Source: Tetracentron sinense | Taxonomy: Eukaryota > Streptophyta > Magnoliopsida > Trochodendrales > Trochodendraceae | Assembly (NCBI GenBank): GCA_015143295.1 | Contig: CM026562.1 | Span: forward strand, 16,954,041 to 17,018,040 | Length of the DNA stretch: 64,000 nt | Direction: 5' to 3' | Part shown: positions 22,801-33,675 of the stretch, piece after piece | Numbering within the stretch: the stretch's first letter is position 1 | Layout: each line of letters begins with the position of its first letter | Notes under the pieces: model-generated | Databases searched by the model: none | Told to the model about the DNA's origin: nothing | What the model saw: the letters and a program-made list of their open reading frames with translations, nothing else | Made by a program: the position numbers and the translations under genes

Positions 22801-24011
22801 CGTAGTTCGAAGCATCATAAATGAACAAAAAGATCATACCTGGCACTACTCCAGAAGATGTAACGTTGCGTGCTTTAAACGCTCGCTGGGAAGACGACCG
22901 TTCACGCCAGCTGGTTGCGCGTGCGAACCGTCACGTCTCTTTAATGCAGACAGGCTGTCATCATCGCCAATTTGAATTTCAAAACGCTTGGATAACTCTG
23001 ACGGTTACTCTCTTTTGGTGAAAAGACGATCTTGCCACTGCTCTTCTCCCCTTTGACACAGGTGTACGGCTCTGATGAAGGGTAGTGGTGTAGTTTCACA
23101 AATCTGAGACGCTTATAAAATCCCCATCGAATACCCCTTCTCTTTCACCCTGTTCCTTCAAGCACTGTTACTCTGTCGATTTTTCGTCTCAAACGAAAGT
23201 TCATCTTCCTCAAGCTCTCAACAATCTCTCTCAGTCGCCTACTGTTCGGTACGCTCTTCACTCTTCTCCTTAATATTTCTTACTATTTCTCCCTCTCTCT
23301 CTTCTCTGGTTCTTGAGTGATTCTGCTCTGTGTACTCTCCGTGCTCTGTTCCCTGTTCTTGTTCATTTTCCCTGTTTCTTCCAATCACTATGGTTGCCAT
23401 CATTCCCATAGAACCCGCTAGGTTAGAGGAAGTTAGAGGCCCTACTAAAGATGAGGCCAGTTGCACAGGTAGCGCACCTCATGGTGCCTACATCGAAAAA
23501 TCCTCAGCCCTGCGCCAACATCAGTTGGCGCATCTGAACCACTACAAGGAACGTTTCGACTTCCCTTCCAATGTCAATCTCCACTTCAAACGGGATGACG
23601 CTATCATTGATAAGCGCTCTGCTTGCACCGTCGTCTATCTCTCCCAGCTCGAGGCTGGCCTCCGCTTCCCTCTCCATCCCGTCCTGGACGACGTTCTGTC
23701 CACCCTGCAACTCGCACCGGGACAAATGCATCCCAGCTTCCACAAATACATGTCCATGATGATCAAATTCACCAAGGACGGTTACCCAATAGAAGCTAGG
23801 CATCTATTCCACTTCTGCCATGCTGTCAGATGCCGAGGCACTGACGATGGTTTGTTCTCCTACTACTCGTGGAACAAGAAACCTCGACATCCAGAGCTCG
23901 TCTCAGGCATTCTTGATAGAGAAAGAGGGTGGAAAGCCATTCCTTTCGTCGTCTCTGGCGGTTGGAAGGCAGAAAATTCTAGGGTCCCCAATGTCTTCTG
24001 AGTGGAGGCAG

Positions 24012-24176
24012 GTATACTACTACGGTCGTCCATTGTCCGTTGTCCGTTGTCCGTTGTCCGTTGTCCGTTGTCCGTTGTCCGTTGTGCACCACTGTTCTGA
24101 CTCTGTTCTCGTTGTACGTTGTATGCTTAAGTCCTGCTGACTCTCGTTGTACTTATTCTGCTTTTTCTGTGTGCAG
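24012..24176 (+). other. Intron 1 of the T1 antisense gene with a 7-bp tandem repeat
   Basis: GAGGCAG then GTATAC at the donor, TGTGTGCAG at the acceptor; phase 1, 165 bases. It contains seven perfect TTGTCCG copies at 24033-24081. Confidence 0.65.
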
Positions 24177-25027
24177 TTGACACAAAGAAATTCCCGTATA
24201 AGAAGTTGGCCCCAGAAGAAGAAGGCCTCCTCACCAACATCAGTCGTGCTCGAGGTGGGGAATACATCTGGTGGAAACCACTGGAGCCTGACACGTGGGT
24301 CGCCTTCAGCACTCCTACTACAACTGCTCAACGACGACAACCACAACAACAGCAACAGCAACAGCATCCAGGTGCTTCTACTTCTGCACCTTCACCAACA
24401 ATTAATCTAGCCGAAGAAGAAGAAGACATGGCTGGCATGGATCCACCTCCACTGAGCAGGAAGCCAAGGTCTGCTCGCCCTGCAGTTCAGCTTCCACCAC
24501 CGCCACCACCGCTGAAGAAGAGGAATCCACCTTCCAAGGGTACAGGGACTGCTGACCCGAAAAGAAAGATGCCTACCCAGGCCGAGTACGAGGCCAGAAA
24601 GAAAGCGAAGGCGGACAAACGCCTGGAGAAAGAGAATGCAGCCATTGCTGCTCCCCCCTCCACCTCTGCCATTCCTGCAACAACTCCAGGAGCAGAGGTG
24701 ACAATGGCGGTGCCCGAAGCCAGCTCGGCACCTAACCCCTCTTGAGCTGCAACTGCCCCAGCCAGCACGAGTTCCACTGTGATTGCCCTGGCCGCAACGG
24801 AAGCTAGCACAATGAGTCTTCCAGCTCGTATGCTACCGACGAGCGTTCCGGACTGGTCACCCGACTTCTCTCGGTACGGGATACCGACTGTGAACGACTC
24901 GGTGCAGAGTTCGGAGAAGACCGCCCGAGCTCTGACTCATGCAATGAGGTTGCCTCGGGACATCGCTGACGTCGTCAAACTCCATCTGACCGATCTGTCC
25001 TACGCCGCCTGCCAGTCTGTGGCGTCA

Positions 25028-25111
25028 GTAAGTTTCTCACTTCCTCTTCTTCTTACTCTACTACTGAAACTTTACTCCTCGTTGTGCTAACGCCTGGACA
25101 CTTCCTTGCAG
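25028..25111 (+). other. Intron 2 of the T1 antisense gene
   Basis: GCGTCA then GTAAGTTTC at the donor and CTTCCTTGCAG at the acceptor; phase 0, 84 bases, pyrimidine-rich before the acceptor. Confidence 0.7.
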
Positions 25112-26234
25112 ATGAACGTCCTCGTGCACGAACTCTGTGATCGTAGCCAATATAGCTACAATCACCTCCGAGACGGGATCAACTACTAGAAAGGCAGGAC
25201 TGAGACGCTGGAGAAGACTCTCGTCGAAGAGAGACTCAAGGCAGACTTTGATCTGTCTCAAGCCAAAGCTGACGCTGCTCGCGTTGAGGGGAAGCTGAAA
25301 ACTGCCACCAAGGCACAAGAAAAAGCTGAGGCTGAGACACGATCAGCAAAGGAGGCTGAGAAGAAGGCCAAACAGGAGGTTGAGAACGCTGTTCTACGCA
25401 TCAGCGAACTGGAGCACGTCTCCCAAGCTTTGGGCAGACAGCTGGAGGAAACTGAGGCAGCCAGGACAGCACTGGCGGAGGAGCTTGAGGAGGCCAAGAA
25501 AACTCAAGAGACTATCGAGAGGACCGTGACCCTGAGACTGCAACAGCACTATCAGTCTCAGTTGGACACGCTCTTGGATGAGGATCGGGCAGAGACCGAG
25601 AAGGAGACACTTGAATCGCTCCGCCAGCAAGGCCGTCTGAAAGAAGACAATGAAGAGGATGCCATCACGGTCTCCGAGCTTCAGAGCAAAGACTTGATCG
25701 AGCTAGACGACGAGGCCGAGGTCCAAGGCGTGGAGCAACCTCACTCTCTCGAAGGTCCTGCACCCCTCCCTGCTGAGCCGTTCTTCGAGCCAACTGCTCC
25801 CGAAGTCCCTGCTGCTGCCGATGAAGCTACTCCAGTGGAAACCCCAACCGCTGAAGCCTCTACTTCTGCCCCTGCTACAACGACGACAGATGCTGATCTT
25901 GAGCTCGTCTGATCTGTTGCTTCTCTGATCTACTGCTCCTCTTCATATTTCTGTTTCTCTTTTTGAATGATGTAAACTCTTTTCTTTCCCTCTTATGGGA
26001 GTTTGTTGTTGTGATTGCCCAGAAATGGGCCTTCTGAATGAATGGATCACTCCTTTCTCTTATGTTTGCATTTCTTTTCACCTCGTAGCGTAGCACAACG
26101 TATGCACACAGAGAAAGAAAAAAATACAACATGAGTAGTTGAATAAACTTTCTCAGTTCACTGTACTGATGTTAATGCGGTACTTCGCTATGTGGAAATC
26201 ATAAATGTTACACACACTAAACAAATTATTTCGA

Positions 26235-26513
26235 TCAAAGCACTACGAACAGAACACTGTGAGTAGAGCACTGTGATCAAAGCACTACGAATCAAGCACT
26301 ACGAATAGAGCACTACGAGCAAAGCACTACGAGCAAAGCACTACGAGCAAAGCACTACGATCAAAGCACTACGAGCAAAGCACTACGAGCAAAGCACTAC
26401 GAGCAAAGCACTACGATCAAAGCACTACGAGCAAAGCACTACGATCAAAGCACTACGAGCAAAGCACTACGATCAAAGCACAACGAATAGAGCACTACGA
26501 GCAAAGCACTAAT
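26235..26513. repeat. T1 14-bp minisatellite
   Basis: About 20 tandem copies of a 14-base unit, GCACTACGA(G/T)CAAA, with degenerate copies at both ends. It lies between the end of the pol frame (26887) and the end of the antisense gene (25912). Flanks 25913-26234 and 26514-26886 hold no gene that I can see. Confidence 0.9.
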
Positions 26514-26886
26514 CCAAATACATCATTCGCGTAGTTCACTGTGAATGCAATCTGACAAATAAAATTTATATGATGAACACAATGTAACTCAGTTTCGAAG
26601 CACATGCTCAGAGGATGTCATTAGGATAAGCCACAGGATTTGCTCAGATGACATCCTTATATAAGCCACTCGTGTTCGTTATGAGTAGGTTGTTCAGTCA
26701 AAATTTTATTTGAATTACTTGCAAAACATTCACAATATTACACTGATGAATCAGACAGAGCATAGTGTAGACAACGAGCAGGCGCATAATATTACAAGTC
26801 ACATGTTGAAATATGAGCACTATGATAATGTAAAATCACTAAAAATTCGTAAGCACAACGACGCATGTAGTAGCATATCATAGATT

Positions 26887-29800
26887 CTATTGAAAGAATT
26901 GCCTCAAATTCATAATGTTCCAGGATTTTGAGATGAGGTTACCTTGTAAGTCTTTCAAGTAACAGACTCCAGGACTTCCCAACCACTCTACGATATAAGG
27001 CCCTTCCCAGTTAGGTCCCAACTTGCCACTGTTAAGCTCTCTCGTGTTCTGGAACACTCTTCGGAGAACGAGATCACCGACCTGTAGCACTCTCCGTTGT
27101 ACTTTCTTGTTGTAGGCTTTCCTCAATCGTTGCTGATACCTCCTCATCTGAATGCTGGCATCTTCTCGCTTCTCTTCTAGCAGATCGAGATAGATAGCCA
27201 TAAGCTCTGTGTTCTGATCTTTCTCTTCATCCTTCTTCTTGTTGTGCCAAGAACGCACTGTAGGCAAACTGATCTCAGTAGGAATGACAGCTTCCATACC
27301 ATACGCCAGAGAGAAAGGAGTTTCATTGGTAGGACTCCTCGGAGTTGTTCTGTATCCCCACAAAACGTTGTGCAAATCGGCGGTCCACTTCCCCTTTGAA
27401 TCTTCCAGTCTTCTCTTCAAGGCATTGAGAATATTCTTATTGGCTGCCTCGGCCAATCCATTCCCCTGAGGATAATATGGGGAAGAGAAAACATGCTTGA
27501 TCTTCAGCTCGCTGCAAAATTCGGCAATCAAACGTCCTGAAAATTGCTTCCCGTTGTCAGTAATGATGGACTGCGGTATGCCAAATCTGCAGATGATATG
27601 CTCCCACAAGAACTTCTTCACCTCTTGCTCTCTGATACGTGCAAGGGGAACAACTTCAATCCAACGAGAGAAGTAATCAGTTGCCACTAGAAGAAAGATC
27701 AGATTCCCTGGAGCCCTAGGGAAAGGTCCTACAATATCAAGTCCCCAACGTGCAAATGGCCAAGGCTGAGATACAGTGCTGAGCTCTTGAGCCAGAGCAT
27801 GAATCAAACGAGCAAACCGCTGGCACTGGCTGCACTTCTTCACATACTTCTGAGCATCAGCCTGCATGTAAGGCCAAAAGTAACCTTGCCCCAGAGCTCG
27901 ATGAGCAATGGTTCTCCCACCTGAATGAATACCACATATACCTTCATGCAACTCAGCAAGTATTCTCTCCACATCTGCAGGATGAACACACTTCAACAAA
28001 GGCCCACCAAAAGATTTCCTGAACAACTCTCCTTGCACCAAGGTATAACGAGATGCCTTGAACTGAATGCGCCTCGACTCCTTCACACTGATAGGAAGAA
28101 TTCCGTCCTTCAGATAAGCCACCAGCCCTATCATCCAGCTCGGAACTGGATTGACAAAAAATACTTCCCACTGTGCCTGAAGAGTTATTGAAGGATACTC
28201 TTGGAACTCCATCAGAATAGCCTTAGGCTCGTCAGCCTGCACCATGGAAGCTAGATACGCCAAAGCGTCAGCATGCCTGTTCTCATCTCTCCGGGTGTGC
28301 CTGATCTCCACAACGGTGAATGCTTCACACTGCGAACGAATGAGAGTAGCATACTGCTTCATCCGGTAGTCCTTACAGTCATAAACACCATTCACCTGAT
28401 TCACCACGAGCTGTGAATCACAAAACACTCTCAACATGGAGATCTGCAGCTCTCGAGCACTCTCCAGCCCAAGCAGTAAGGCTTCGTACTCAGCTTCGTT
28501 GTTGGAGTCAGTGAAGCCAAGACGCGACATCTTCTGCACTTTGATGTTCTCTGGACTTATAAGCACAATGCCCAGTCCTGAACCACTTGAATTAGAAGAT
28601 CCGTCTACGTACAATAGCCAACCATTCCACTCTGATGACTCGGCTCCATCCACAACGATATCTCCGTTGTCAACTTCAATAGGAAGTTCCCGAAGATCAA
28701 CAACCATCTCCTCTGCTTCCTCCTTTACAGGGAAATCAGAAAGAAAACCTGCCATTGCTTGCCCCTTTTCTGAACTCCTAGCCTGATACTGAATATCGAA
28801 CTCACTCAGAGCCACAGCCCACTTTGACATCCTCCCCGCCAGCTCGGGTCGTCCCAGCACGACTTTCAAGGAATACGTTGTGATGACAACGATAGAATGA
28901 GCATGAAAGTAAGGACGAAGCTTTTCCGCAGAAAAGACAAGAGCTAGACATACCTTCTCGAGCTTGCTATAATTGCACTCCGCTTTGAGAAAGGTTTTAC
29001 TGATGAAATAGACAGGTTTCTCCACGCCATCACAACTCCTGACCAGGACGGAACCAAGGGCTTGCTCTGAAACAGACAGATAAAGATATAAGATTTCACC
29101 TGGCTCGGGCACCGAAAGGATAGGAGCTGAGCCCAAATACTCCTTCAAGGCAAGGAAAGCTCGAGAACATTCTGGAGTCCACGCAAAAATGGAGTCCTTT
29201 CTCAGCAACTCGAAAAGAGGTTTGCAACGATCGGATGACTTGGAGATAAACCAATTGAGTGCAGCAATCCGGCCTGTCAGCTTCTGGATCTCCTTCTTCG
29301 ACTTAGGCTCTGGCATGTCCAGCAAAGCACGGATCTGAGCTGGATTAGCCTCAATCCCCCGCTGACTCACAAGATAACCCAAAAATTTCCCTGAGGTAAC
29401 CCCGAAAGTGCACTTCTCTGGGTTGATCTTAAGATTGAAAGATCGCAGAACAGAGAAAGGCTCAGCAAGGTCCGTCACCAGAGTACCTCGTACCCGACTC
29501 TTCACAACGATGTCATCGATGTAAACTTCAACTGTCTTGCCAAGAAGTGACCCAAACATGAGATTCATAAGACGCTGATAGGTGGCACCTGTATTCTTCA
29601 AGCCAAAAGGCATCACTCGATAACAGAACAAGCCCCGCTCTGTTATGAAGGTGGTCTTCTCTCGATCTGCTTCCGCCAGGAGGATCTGGTTATAGCCTGA
29701 ATAACCATCCATGAAGGATAACATCTCGTGGCCAGCAGTGGCGTTGATGAGCCTGTCTATCCTTGGCATGGGAAAAGAGTCCTTGGGGCAGGCCTTATTG

Positions 29801-30228
29801 ACACCAGTGAAGTCAATACAAACTCTCACCTTCCCGCTCTTCTTAGGCACAGCCACAACATTGGCTATCCAATCAAGGTACTGCACCTCCTGAATGAACC
29901 CGAACTGAATCAGCTTGTCAATCTCCTCGTTCACTGCATCATGATAAGCTGGAGCAAGCCTCCGAGGTTTCTGCTTCACTGGAGGGATAGCAGGATCAAC
30001 ATTGAGGTGGTGACAGATAACACTCGGATCGATTCCAGTCATGTCTTTGTGAGACCATGCAAAGACATCAAGGTTCTGCCTAAGGAAACTCAGCAACTCG
30101 AGCTCTTCCTCCGCTGTCAAGCTCGTCCCGACCTGCAACACCTTTGGCTCTTCTTCCGTTCCCAAATTGACAGCTTTCGTGGGCTCAACGGAAGGTCTGC
30201 ACAACGATGTTTCTGAGCTCTCTTCCAC
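26887..30228 (-). CDS. pol: T1 pol: reverse transcriptase, RNase H, second RNase H, integrase
   Basis: An open 1113-codon frame, continuous with gag-protease apart from stops upstream. RT has VPKKSGKVRVCIDF, FMDGYSGYNQI, MPFGLKNTGATYQ and catalytic VYIDDIVVKS near residue 239. The first RNase H lies at about residues 355-480. A second, archaeal-type RNase H follows at about 535-660 (WLLYVDGSSNSSGSGLGIVL, NNEAEYEALLLGL, HADALA). The integrase zinc domain is near residue 770 on (HEGICGIHSGG, CSQCQRF). The core holds LDIVGPF, TDNGKQF and GLAEAANK, the D-D-E residues. There is no chromodomain. It has no start of its own; the first in-frame methionine follows a stop at 30250-30252, so expression would require the damaged upstream frame. 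Confidence 0.93.
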   Translation of the reverse strand: MEESSETSLCRPSVEPTKAVNLGTEEEPKVLQVGTSLTAEEELELLSFLRQNLDVFAWSHKDMTGIDPSVICHHLNVDPAIPPVKQKPRRLAPAYHDAVNEEIDKLIQFGFIQEVQYLDWIANVVAVPKKSGKVRVCIDFTGVNKACPKDSFPMPRIDRLINATAGHEMLSFMDGYSGYNQILLAEADREKTTFITERGLFCYRVMPFGLKNTGATYQRLMNLMFGSLLGKTVEVYIDDIVVKSRVRGTLVTDLAEPFSVLRSFNLKINPEKCTFGVTSGKFLGYLVSQRGIEANPAQIRALLDMPEPKSKKEIQKLTGRIAALNWFISKSSDRCKPLFELLRKDSIFAWTPECSRAFLALKEYLGSAPILSVPEPGEILYLYLSVSEQALGSVLVRSCDGVEKPVYFISKTFLKAECNYSKLEKVCLALVFSAEKLRPYFHAHSIVVITTYSLKVVLGRPELAGRMSKWAVALSEFDIQYQARSSEKGQAMAGFLSDFPVKEEAEEMVVDLRELPIEVDNGDIVVDGAESSEWNGWLLYVDGSSNSSGSGLGIVLISPENIKVQKMSRLGFTDSNNEAEYEALLLGLESARELQISMLRVFCDSQLVVNQVNGVYDCKDYRMKQYATLIRSQCEAFTVVEIRHTRRDENRHADALAYLASMVQADEPKAILMEFQEYPSITLQAQWEVFFVNPVPSWMIGLVAYLKDGILPISVKESRRIQFKASRYTLVQGELFRKSFGGPLLKCVHPADVERILAELHEGICGIHSGGRTIAHRALGQGYFWPYMQADAQKYVKKCSQCQRFARLIHALAQELSTVSQPWPFARWGLDIVGPFPRAPGNLIFLLVATDYFSRWIEVVPLARIREQEVKKFLWEHIICRFGIPQSIITDNGKQFSGRLIAEFCSELKIKHVFSSPYYPQGNGLAEAANKNILNALKRRLEDSKGKWTADLHNVLWGYRTTPRSPTNETPFSLAYGMEAVIPTEISLPTVRSWHNKKKDEEKDQNTELMAIYLDLLEEKREDASIQMRRYQQRLRKAYNKKVQRRVLQVGDLVLRRVFQNTRELNSGKLGPNWEGPYIVEWLGSPGVCYLKDLQGNLISKSWNIMNLRQFFQ

Positions 30229-32673
30229 AACAGGAACGACCTGTAACTGCTATGAAGGCACAACGGAAGCAGGAATATCGCACTTCTACGACGCCGACTG
30301 ATCACCCTTGATCTCTTGAGGCCCGTCCTGCGTTGGATACTTCAACACCTGATAGTACGAGGATGGGACAGCCTTCATCTCATGGGTCCACCAACGACCC
30401 AAGATGGCATTGTACGGTGATGGCGCATCCAGGATGGAGAACCTGGTCTGAAGGAAAACGGGTCCAGCCACAACGGGTAAGACAACGTCACCTACAGGCT
30501 TCATCGAACTGCCATCAAATCCGAACAGTGGAGTCTGAGCAGGGATGAGAACGGAAGGATCCAGCTTCATCTGGGTGAAAGCATGAAGATACAAGATGTC
30601 TGCTCCACTCCTGGAATCCACGAGCACTCTCCTGATGTCGAAATCTCCTATTCTCATGGTGAGAACAAGAGCATCATAGTGAGGTCGGATCACTGCTGCC
30701 AGATCACGATCGGTGAATGTAAGTGCCCGCTCAACGCTTCTGCTAGGCACTTGCACCTGACACACTGCAGCATCATGAGACAGCTTCCTAGCCTTCGCCC
30801 TGAAGTTCCTCTCCACATCTGCTTCCGGCGCTTGCACGCGGTAAATGACATTGATCGTGCCCCGGGAAGCTCCTCCACTGGTACTTGGATTACTGGCAGG
30901 TTCTCCTCCATGAGCCTGGGATACCGGCTCCCTGGCATGCTCCATGCCGCCGTCGCTAGAAGCAAGATACTCTCCCAAGTATCCTTCTTGGACCAGCCTC
31001 TCCAAGTACTCCCTCAGAATACGACATCGGTTGGTGAGATGACCACGGCACTTGTGATAATGACAATACTCATGCACCCGTGGTCCCGATGTAACATCCT
31101 GCACAGCCCTAGCCGGCCACTCGAAGTATGGCTGATCCTCCATCGACCTCATGATGGTCGCCGGGCTAACTGTGAAATTGATGCACTGTGCTCGATCTGT
31201 AAAAGATCACCACTCATTAGGCTGCACGCCTCTCTCGTGCTGTACCTGAGGCTGCACCTGGCGTGGCTGATACTGCTGCCTCGCCTGCTGTTGGTCATTA
31301 GGACGTCTCTCCATCCTACTCTGTTGCTGATTAAAGTTTCTTTCCAGCGGACGCCGATCCGGCTGATCCTGCTGAGTCACATAGACTACTCTCTCCCTCT
31401 GCTTCCTTGGTGGCGAGTCCTCTGATGATGAAGACTCGTACCTCTGCTTCTTCTCCTTCCTCTTCGAAGATCGGTGTGTCCTCTCCACGACATCCACCGC
31501 TCTCGTCCTAGGCTTCGGCGCTGGCACAACGGATACGTCCTCCTCATACCTCCCGTACTTGGTGGCACGAACCATCAACTCGTCCATCTTGACAAGATAG
31601 TCAAGAGCCAAGGACTTATAGAGCTCGGAATGGCTGGGGATAGCATTCTTGAAAGCAGCGATACAGCTCGCTTCGTCGACCTTGTCGATGTTGTGGACTT
31701 CATCGGTGAAACGCGAAATGAAGTCCATCAAGGATTCGGCCGGCTTCATCCTCAAAGAGAAAAGAGTATCTGCACTTACTTTCTTCTTTTTATTGATGAT
31801 AAAACGATCAATAAAAGCTGACCTGAGCTCAGAGAAATTACTGATGGAACCAGGAGGCAAGTTCTAAAACCACTTCGACGCTGCCCCAGACAGGCTGTTG
31901 AGGAAAGCTTTGCAATACAGGTCATCATCTGGATTGCGAACAGCCATCGCGTGTTTGAAATCAAACAAATGCTCCTTTGGATCCGTCCTTCCAGTGTACA
32001 TGGGGAAGATCGGAGTTATAAACTTCGAAGAAGTATATGACTGATTGATGGCGTCCGTGAAAGGAGAGTTCTCAACGTTGTCCTTTGCTGACTGAGCAAA
32101 GTGGTCAGGAATCCCTCCCTTCATGCCCTTAACACGAGCACCGATCAAAGCTTCCACCTCCTTGGCAGTCACCCAAGTCTTCTGGGCATCTACACCTCTG
32201 GTATTCCCTCTCAAGTCTTCTCGCCCTGCCCCTTCCCGCAAATCCACACGATCTGAGGGAATACTCTGCTCTGCCCAAACCTGAGGCTGTCTTACATCCC
32301 CTTCAGTAGGATGAAGCATAAACCTGGTTTCAAGGTTCTCCGGTGCAGAAGGTGAAGAAGAGAAGTCAAACTGACGTCTCATGGAAGACCTCTGCAGTGG
32401 CACCTCATCCACCTCGAGCCTGCTATGCTCGAACGCCTCCAGCCTTGCCTGCATCAACTGCTGCTGCCTGGTGATCTGATCCAGAGCAGACTGTTGCATT
32501 TGCAACATCGCCAAAATACGATCAGAAACAGAAAGCTCGACAGGAGGAGGCACGGTCCTCTCTGGTTGCCCAGACGAAGGACTGACCCCAGGGATGTGCA
32601 CGACAGAAGGTACAAAAGGAGTGGCCTGAGGGGTTTGATCCTCACGCCCGAACATAGATGACTGGTCAGCCAT
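30229..32673 (-). pseudogene. gag-pro: T1 gag-protease with four stops and a damaged protease
   Basis: ATG at 32673 (MADQSSMFGREDQTPQ). Gag includes a glutamine-rich coiled stretch, FMDFISRFTDEVHNID-like capsid sequence and an R/Q-rich tail, then a zinc-finger-like HEYCHYHKCRGHLTNRC. The protease follows; its active site reads VDSRSGADILY where DSGSSADIL is usual, so arginine (codon complement 30610-30612) replaces the catalytic-loop glycine. In-frame stops: TAG 31864-31866, TGA 31207-31209, TAG 30286-30288 and TAG 30250-30252. The frame is otherwise continuous into pol. Confidence 0.88.
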
Positions 32674-32710
32674 GATCACAAAGAGCAAAAAGGGGGGTTC
32701 GTTTATTATT

Positions 32711-32727
32711 TCCCATAGACGGCGCCA
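32711..32727 (-). other. T1 primer-binding site
   Basis: The minus strand reads TGGCGCCGTCTATGGGA, the TGGCGCC-type site common in Tat elements (probably tRNA-Asp). It lies five bases from the LTR-B end. A second copy is at 21850-21866. Confidence 0.75.
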
Positions 32728-32732
32728 ATTTT

Positions 32733-33636
32733 TGTGGGGGAAAAACTCCGGAAAGGACACGCGTCAGCAACAGCTCCTCCCACGCTCTGGTTTACCGGTA
32801 GAAGGTTGGAGTGGAGGGTGTGACACCCTGACCTGTACTCCAATGCTAAAGTCAGTAGATGTAGAAGATGATGAACAGTACACACTGAAAGAGGTACTGA
32901 AAGTTACGCAAGGCTCTGGGAAGCACTGAACACGTATACTCTCGAATACGGATGATGAACAACTAACCAACTCCTAAGCACTAAAAATCACGGGGTATTT
33001 ATAGGGTAAGGTTGGTATGGCCATCGATGACCATGGATGGCCATAGGTGTCCATACCATGTGTTTTGCACTCATTGCCAAATATGTCAAGTCATATCTGC
33101 CGCTGGTTGCATCACACGCGAGAGCCTCCTAAGCGTCCAATCGGACGGGATCGAACAGTACGCAGAAGTGACCAGCATTAAATTCCAAGATAGTGCTTTC
33201 AGCATGCAACAGTGTTTTCGGCACGCCTGTCAGAATTATGGATCGCCTCCTGATCACTTCCTCCTACAAGTCGGTCTCGTTGTTGACTCGAGCTCGGTTA
33301 CGGTGTAGTTGTCTTAGAATACAGCCAGGACATCGTTGTCGGTGAGACAACGGGCTCGTTGTTCGTATACGACAAAAACGTTGTCAAGAGTACAACGGTT
33401 ACGTTGTGCTTCAGACAACGAGGACGTTGTCAAGCCACAACGGAAGCGTTGTTCTACAAGAGAACAAAGACGTTGTAATGTGCACAACGGGAACGTTGTG
33501 CATCAGACAACGTGTGATCCCTCTATTTTAAGCACGTGACCCCAACTCGTGTCCACGTGTCACTTTCGTGAACAAAACAACAAAAATGAGCTCGTTCTCC
33601 AACGCTAAGTTGATTTTACGAATTTTATCCGTTACA
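32733..33636 (-). repeat. T1 LTR-B (5' LTR, 904 bp)
   Basis: Same length and borders as LTR-A, about 24 base differences by eye, most of them transitions. A TATAAATA box (minus) is near 33000. The CAACG/CGTTG-dense part is 33315-33520. Its right neighbour GTATC is G3 LTR sequence. Confidence 0.93.
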
Positions 33637-33675
33637 GTATCCCTTAATTCCTAGAGGTTATTTTGGGGCGCGACA
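33637..33675 (+). repeat. G3 3' LTR, terminal 39 bases
   Basis: GTATCCCTTAATTCCTAGAG and on to GGGGCGCGACA matches the minus-strand end of the G1 LTR. It closes the G3 LTR after T1. The five bases CCGGG that follow are G4 sequence and the likely target-site copy. Confidence 0.85.

Larger units (their letters stand above)
23390..25912 (+). pseudogene. T1 antisense gene: gypsy-type transposon protein, three exons
   Basis: It lies opposite to pol, between pol and the 3' LTR, as in Grande/Retand-like Tat elements. Exon 1 (23390-24011, MVAIIPIEPARLEEV) contains LSQLEAGLRFPLHPVLDDVL and LAPGQMHP. It resembles the N-terminal domain annotated as putative gypsy type transposon (Transposase_28). Exon 2 (24177-25027) is rich in Q, P and K with a basic KRKMPTQAEYEARKKAKADK stretch. 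Exon 3 (25112-25912) begins MNVLVHELCD and is a long predicted coiled coil with an acidic, proline-rich tail. Both introns are GT-AG and joining keeps one frame. Three stops break it: TGA 23999-24001, TGA 24743-24745 and TAG 25187-25189, each one C-to-T change from a sense codon. Function unknown. Confidence 0.72.
21463..33636 (-). mobile_element. T1: Tat-lineage Ty3/gypsy retrotransposon with antisense gene and an extra gag fragment
   Basis: On the minus strand: LTR-B (32733-33636), primer-binding site, gag-protease, RT-RNaseH-RNaseH-integrase, a minisatellite, a gene on the opposite strand, a polypurine tract, LTR-A (21872-22775), then a second primer-binding site and gag start cut off at 21463. 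The second RNase H, the TGGCGCC primer site, the missing chromodomain and the antisense gene point to the Tat lineage, probably near Retand/Grande. The two LTRs are each 904 bp; I count about 24 differences by eye (about 2.7 percent). Confidence 0.92.
16559..33675 (+). mobile_element. G3: Tekay-like Ty3/gypsy retrotransposon, 3' part, split by T1
   Basis: Plus strand. Pol begins in the protease-RT linker at 16559 (right of C1) and runs to a chromodomain at 19542. Then come a polypurine tract and the 3' LTR. T1 interrupts the LTR from 21463 to 33636; its last 39 bases are at 33637-33675, ending GGGGCGCGACA. Right of that the RT of G4 resumes, so G3 was inserted in G4. A comparison with the other LTRs suggests several hundred bases of LTR were lost at the left T1 junction. 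Confidence 0.9.

Noticed and set aside
22778..23021. Small frames between the T1 polypurine tract and the antisense gene
   Set aside because: Short, overlapping and without recognisable sequence; probably untranslated.
28436..28786. Plus-strand frames opposite the T1 pol, and similar ones opposite G1, G2 and G7 gag
   Set aside because: They are shadows of the real minus-strand genes and have no domain of their own.
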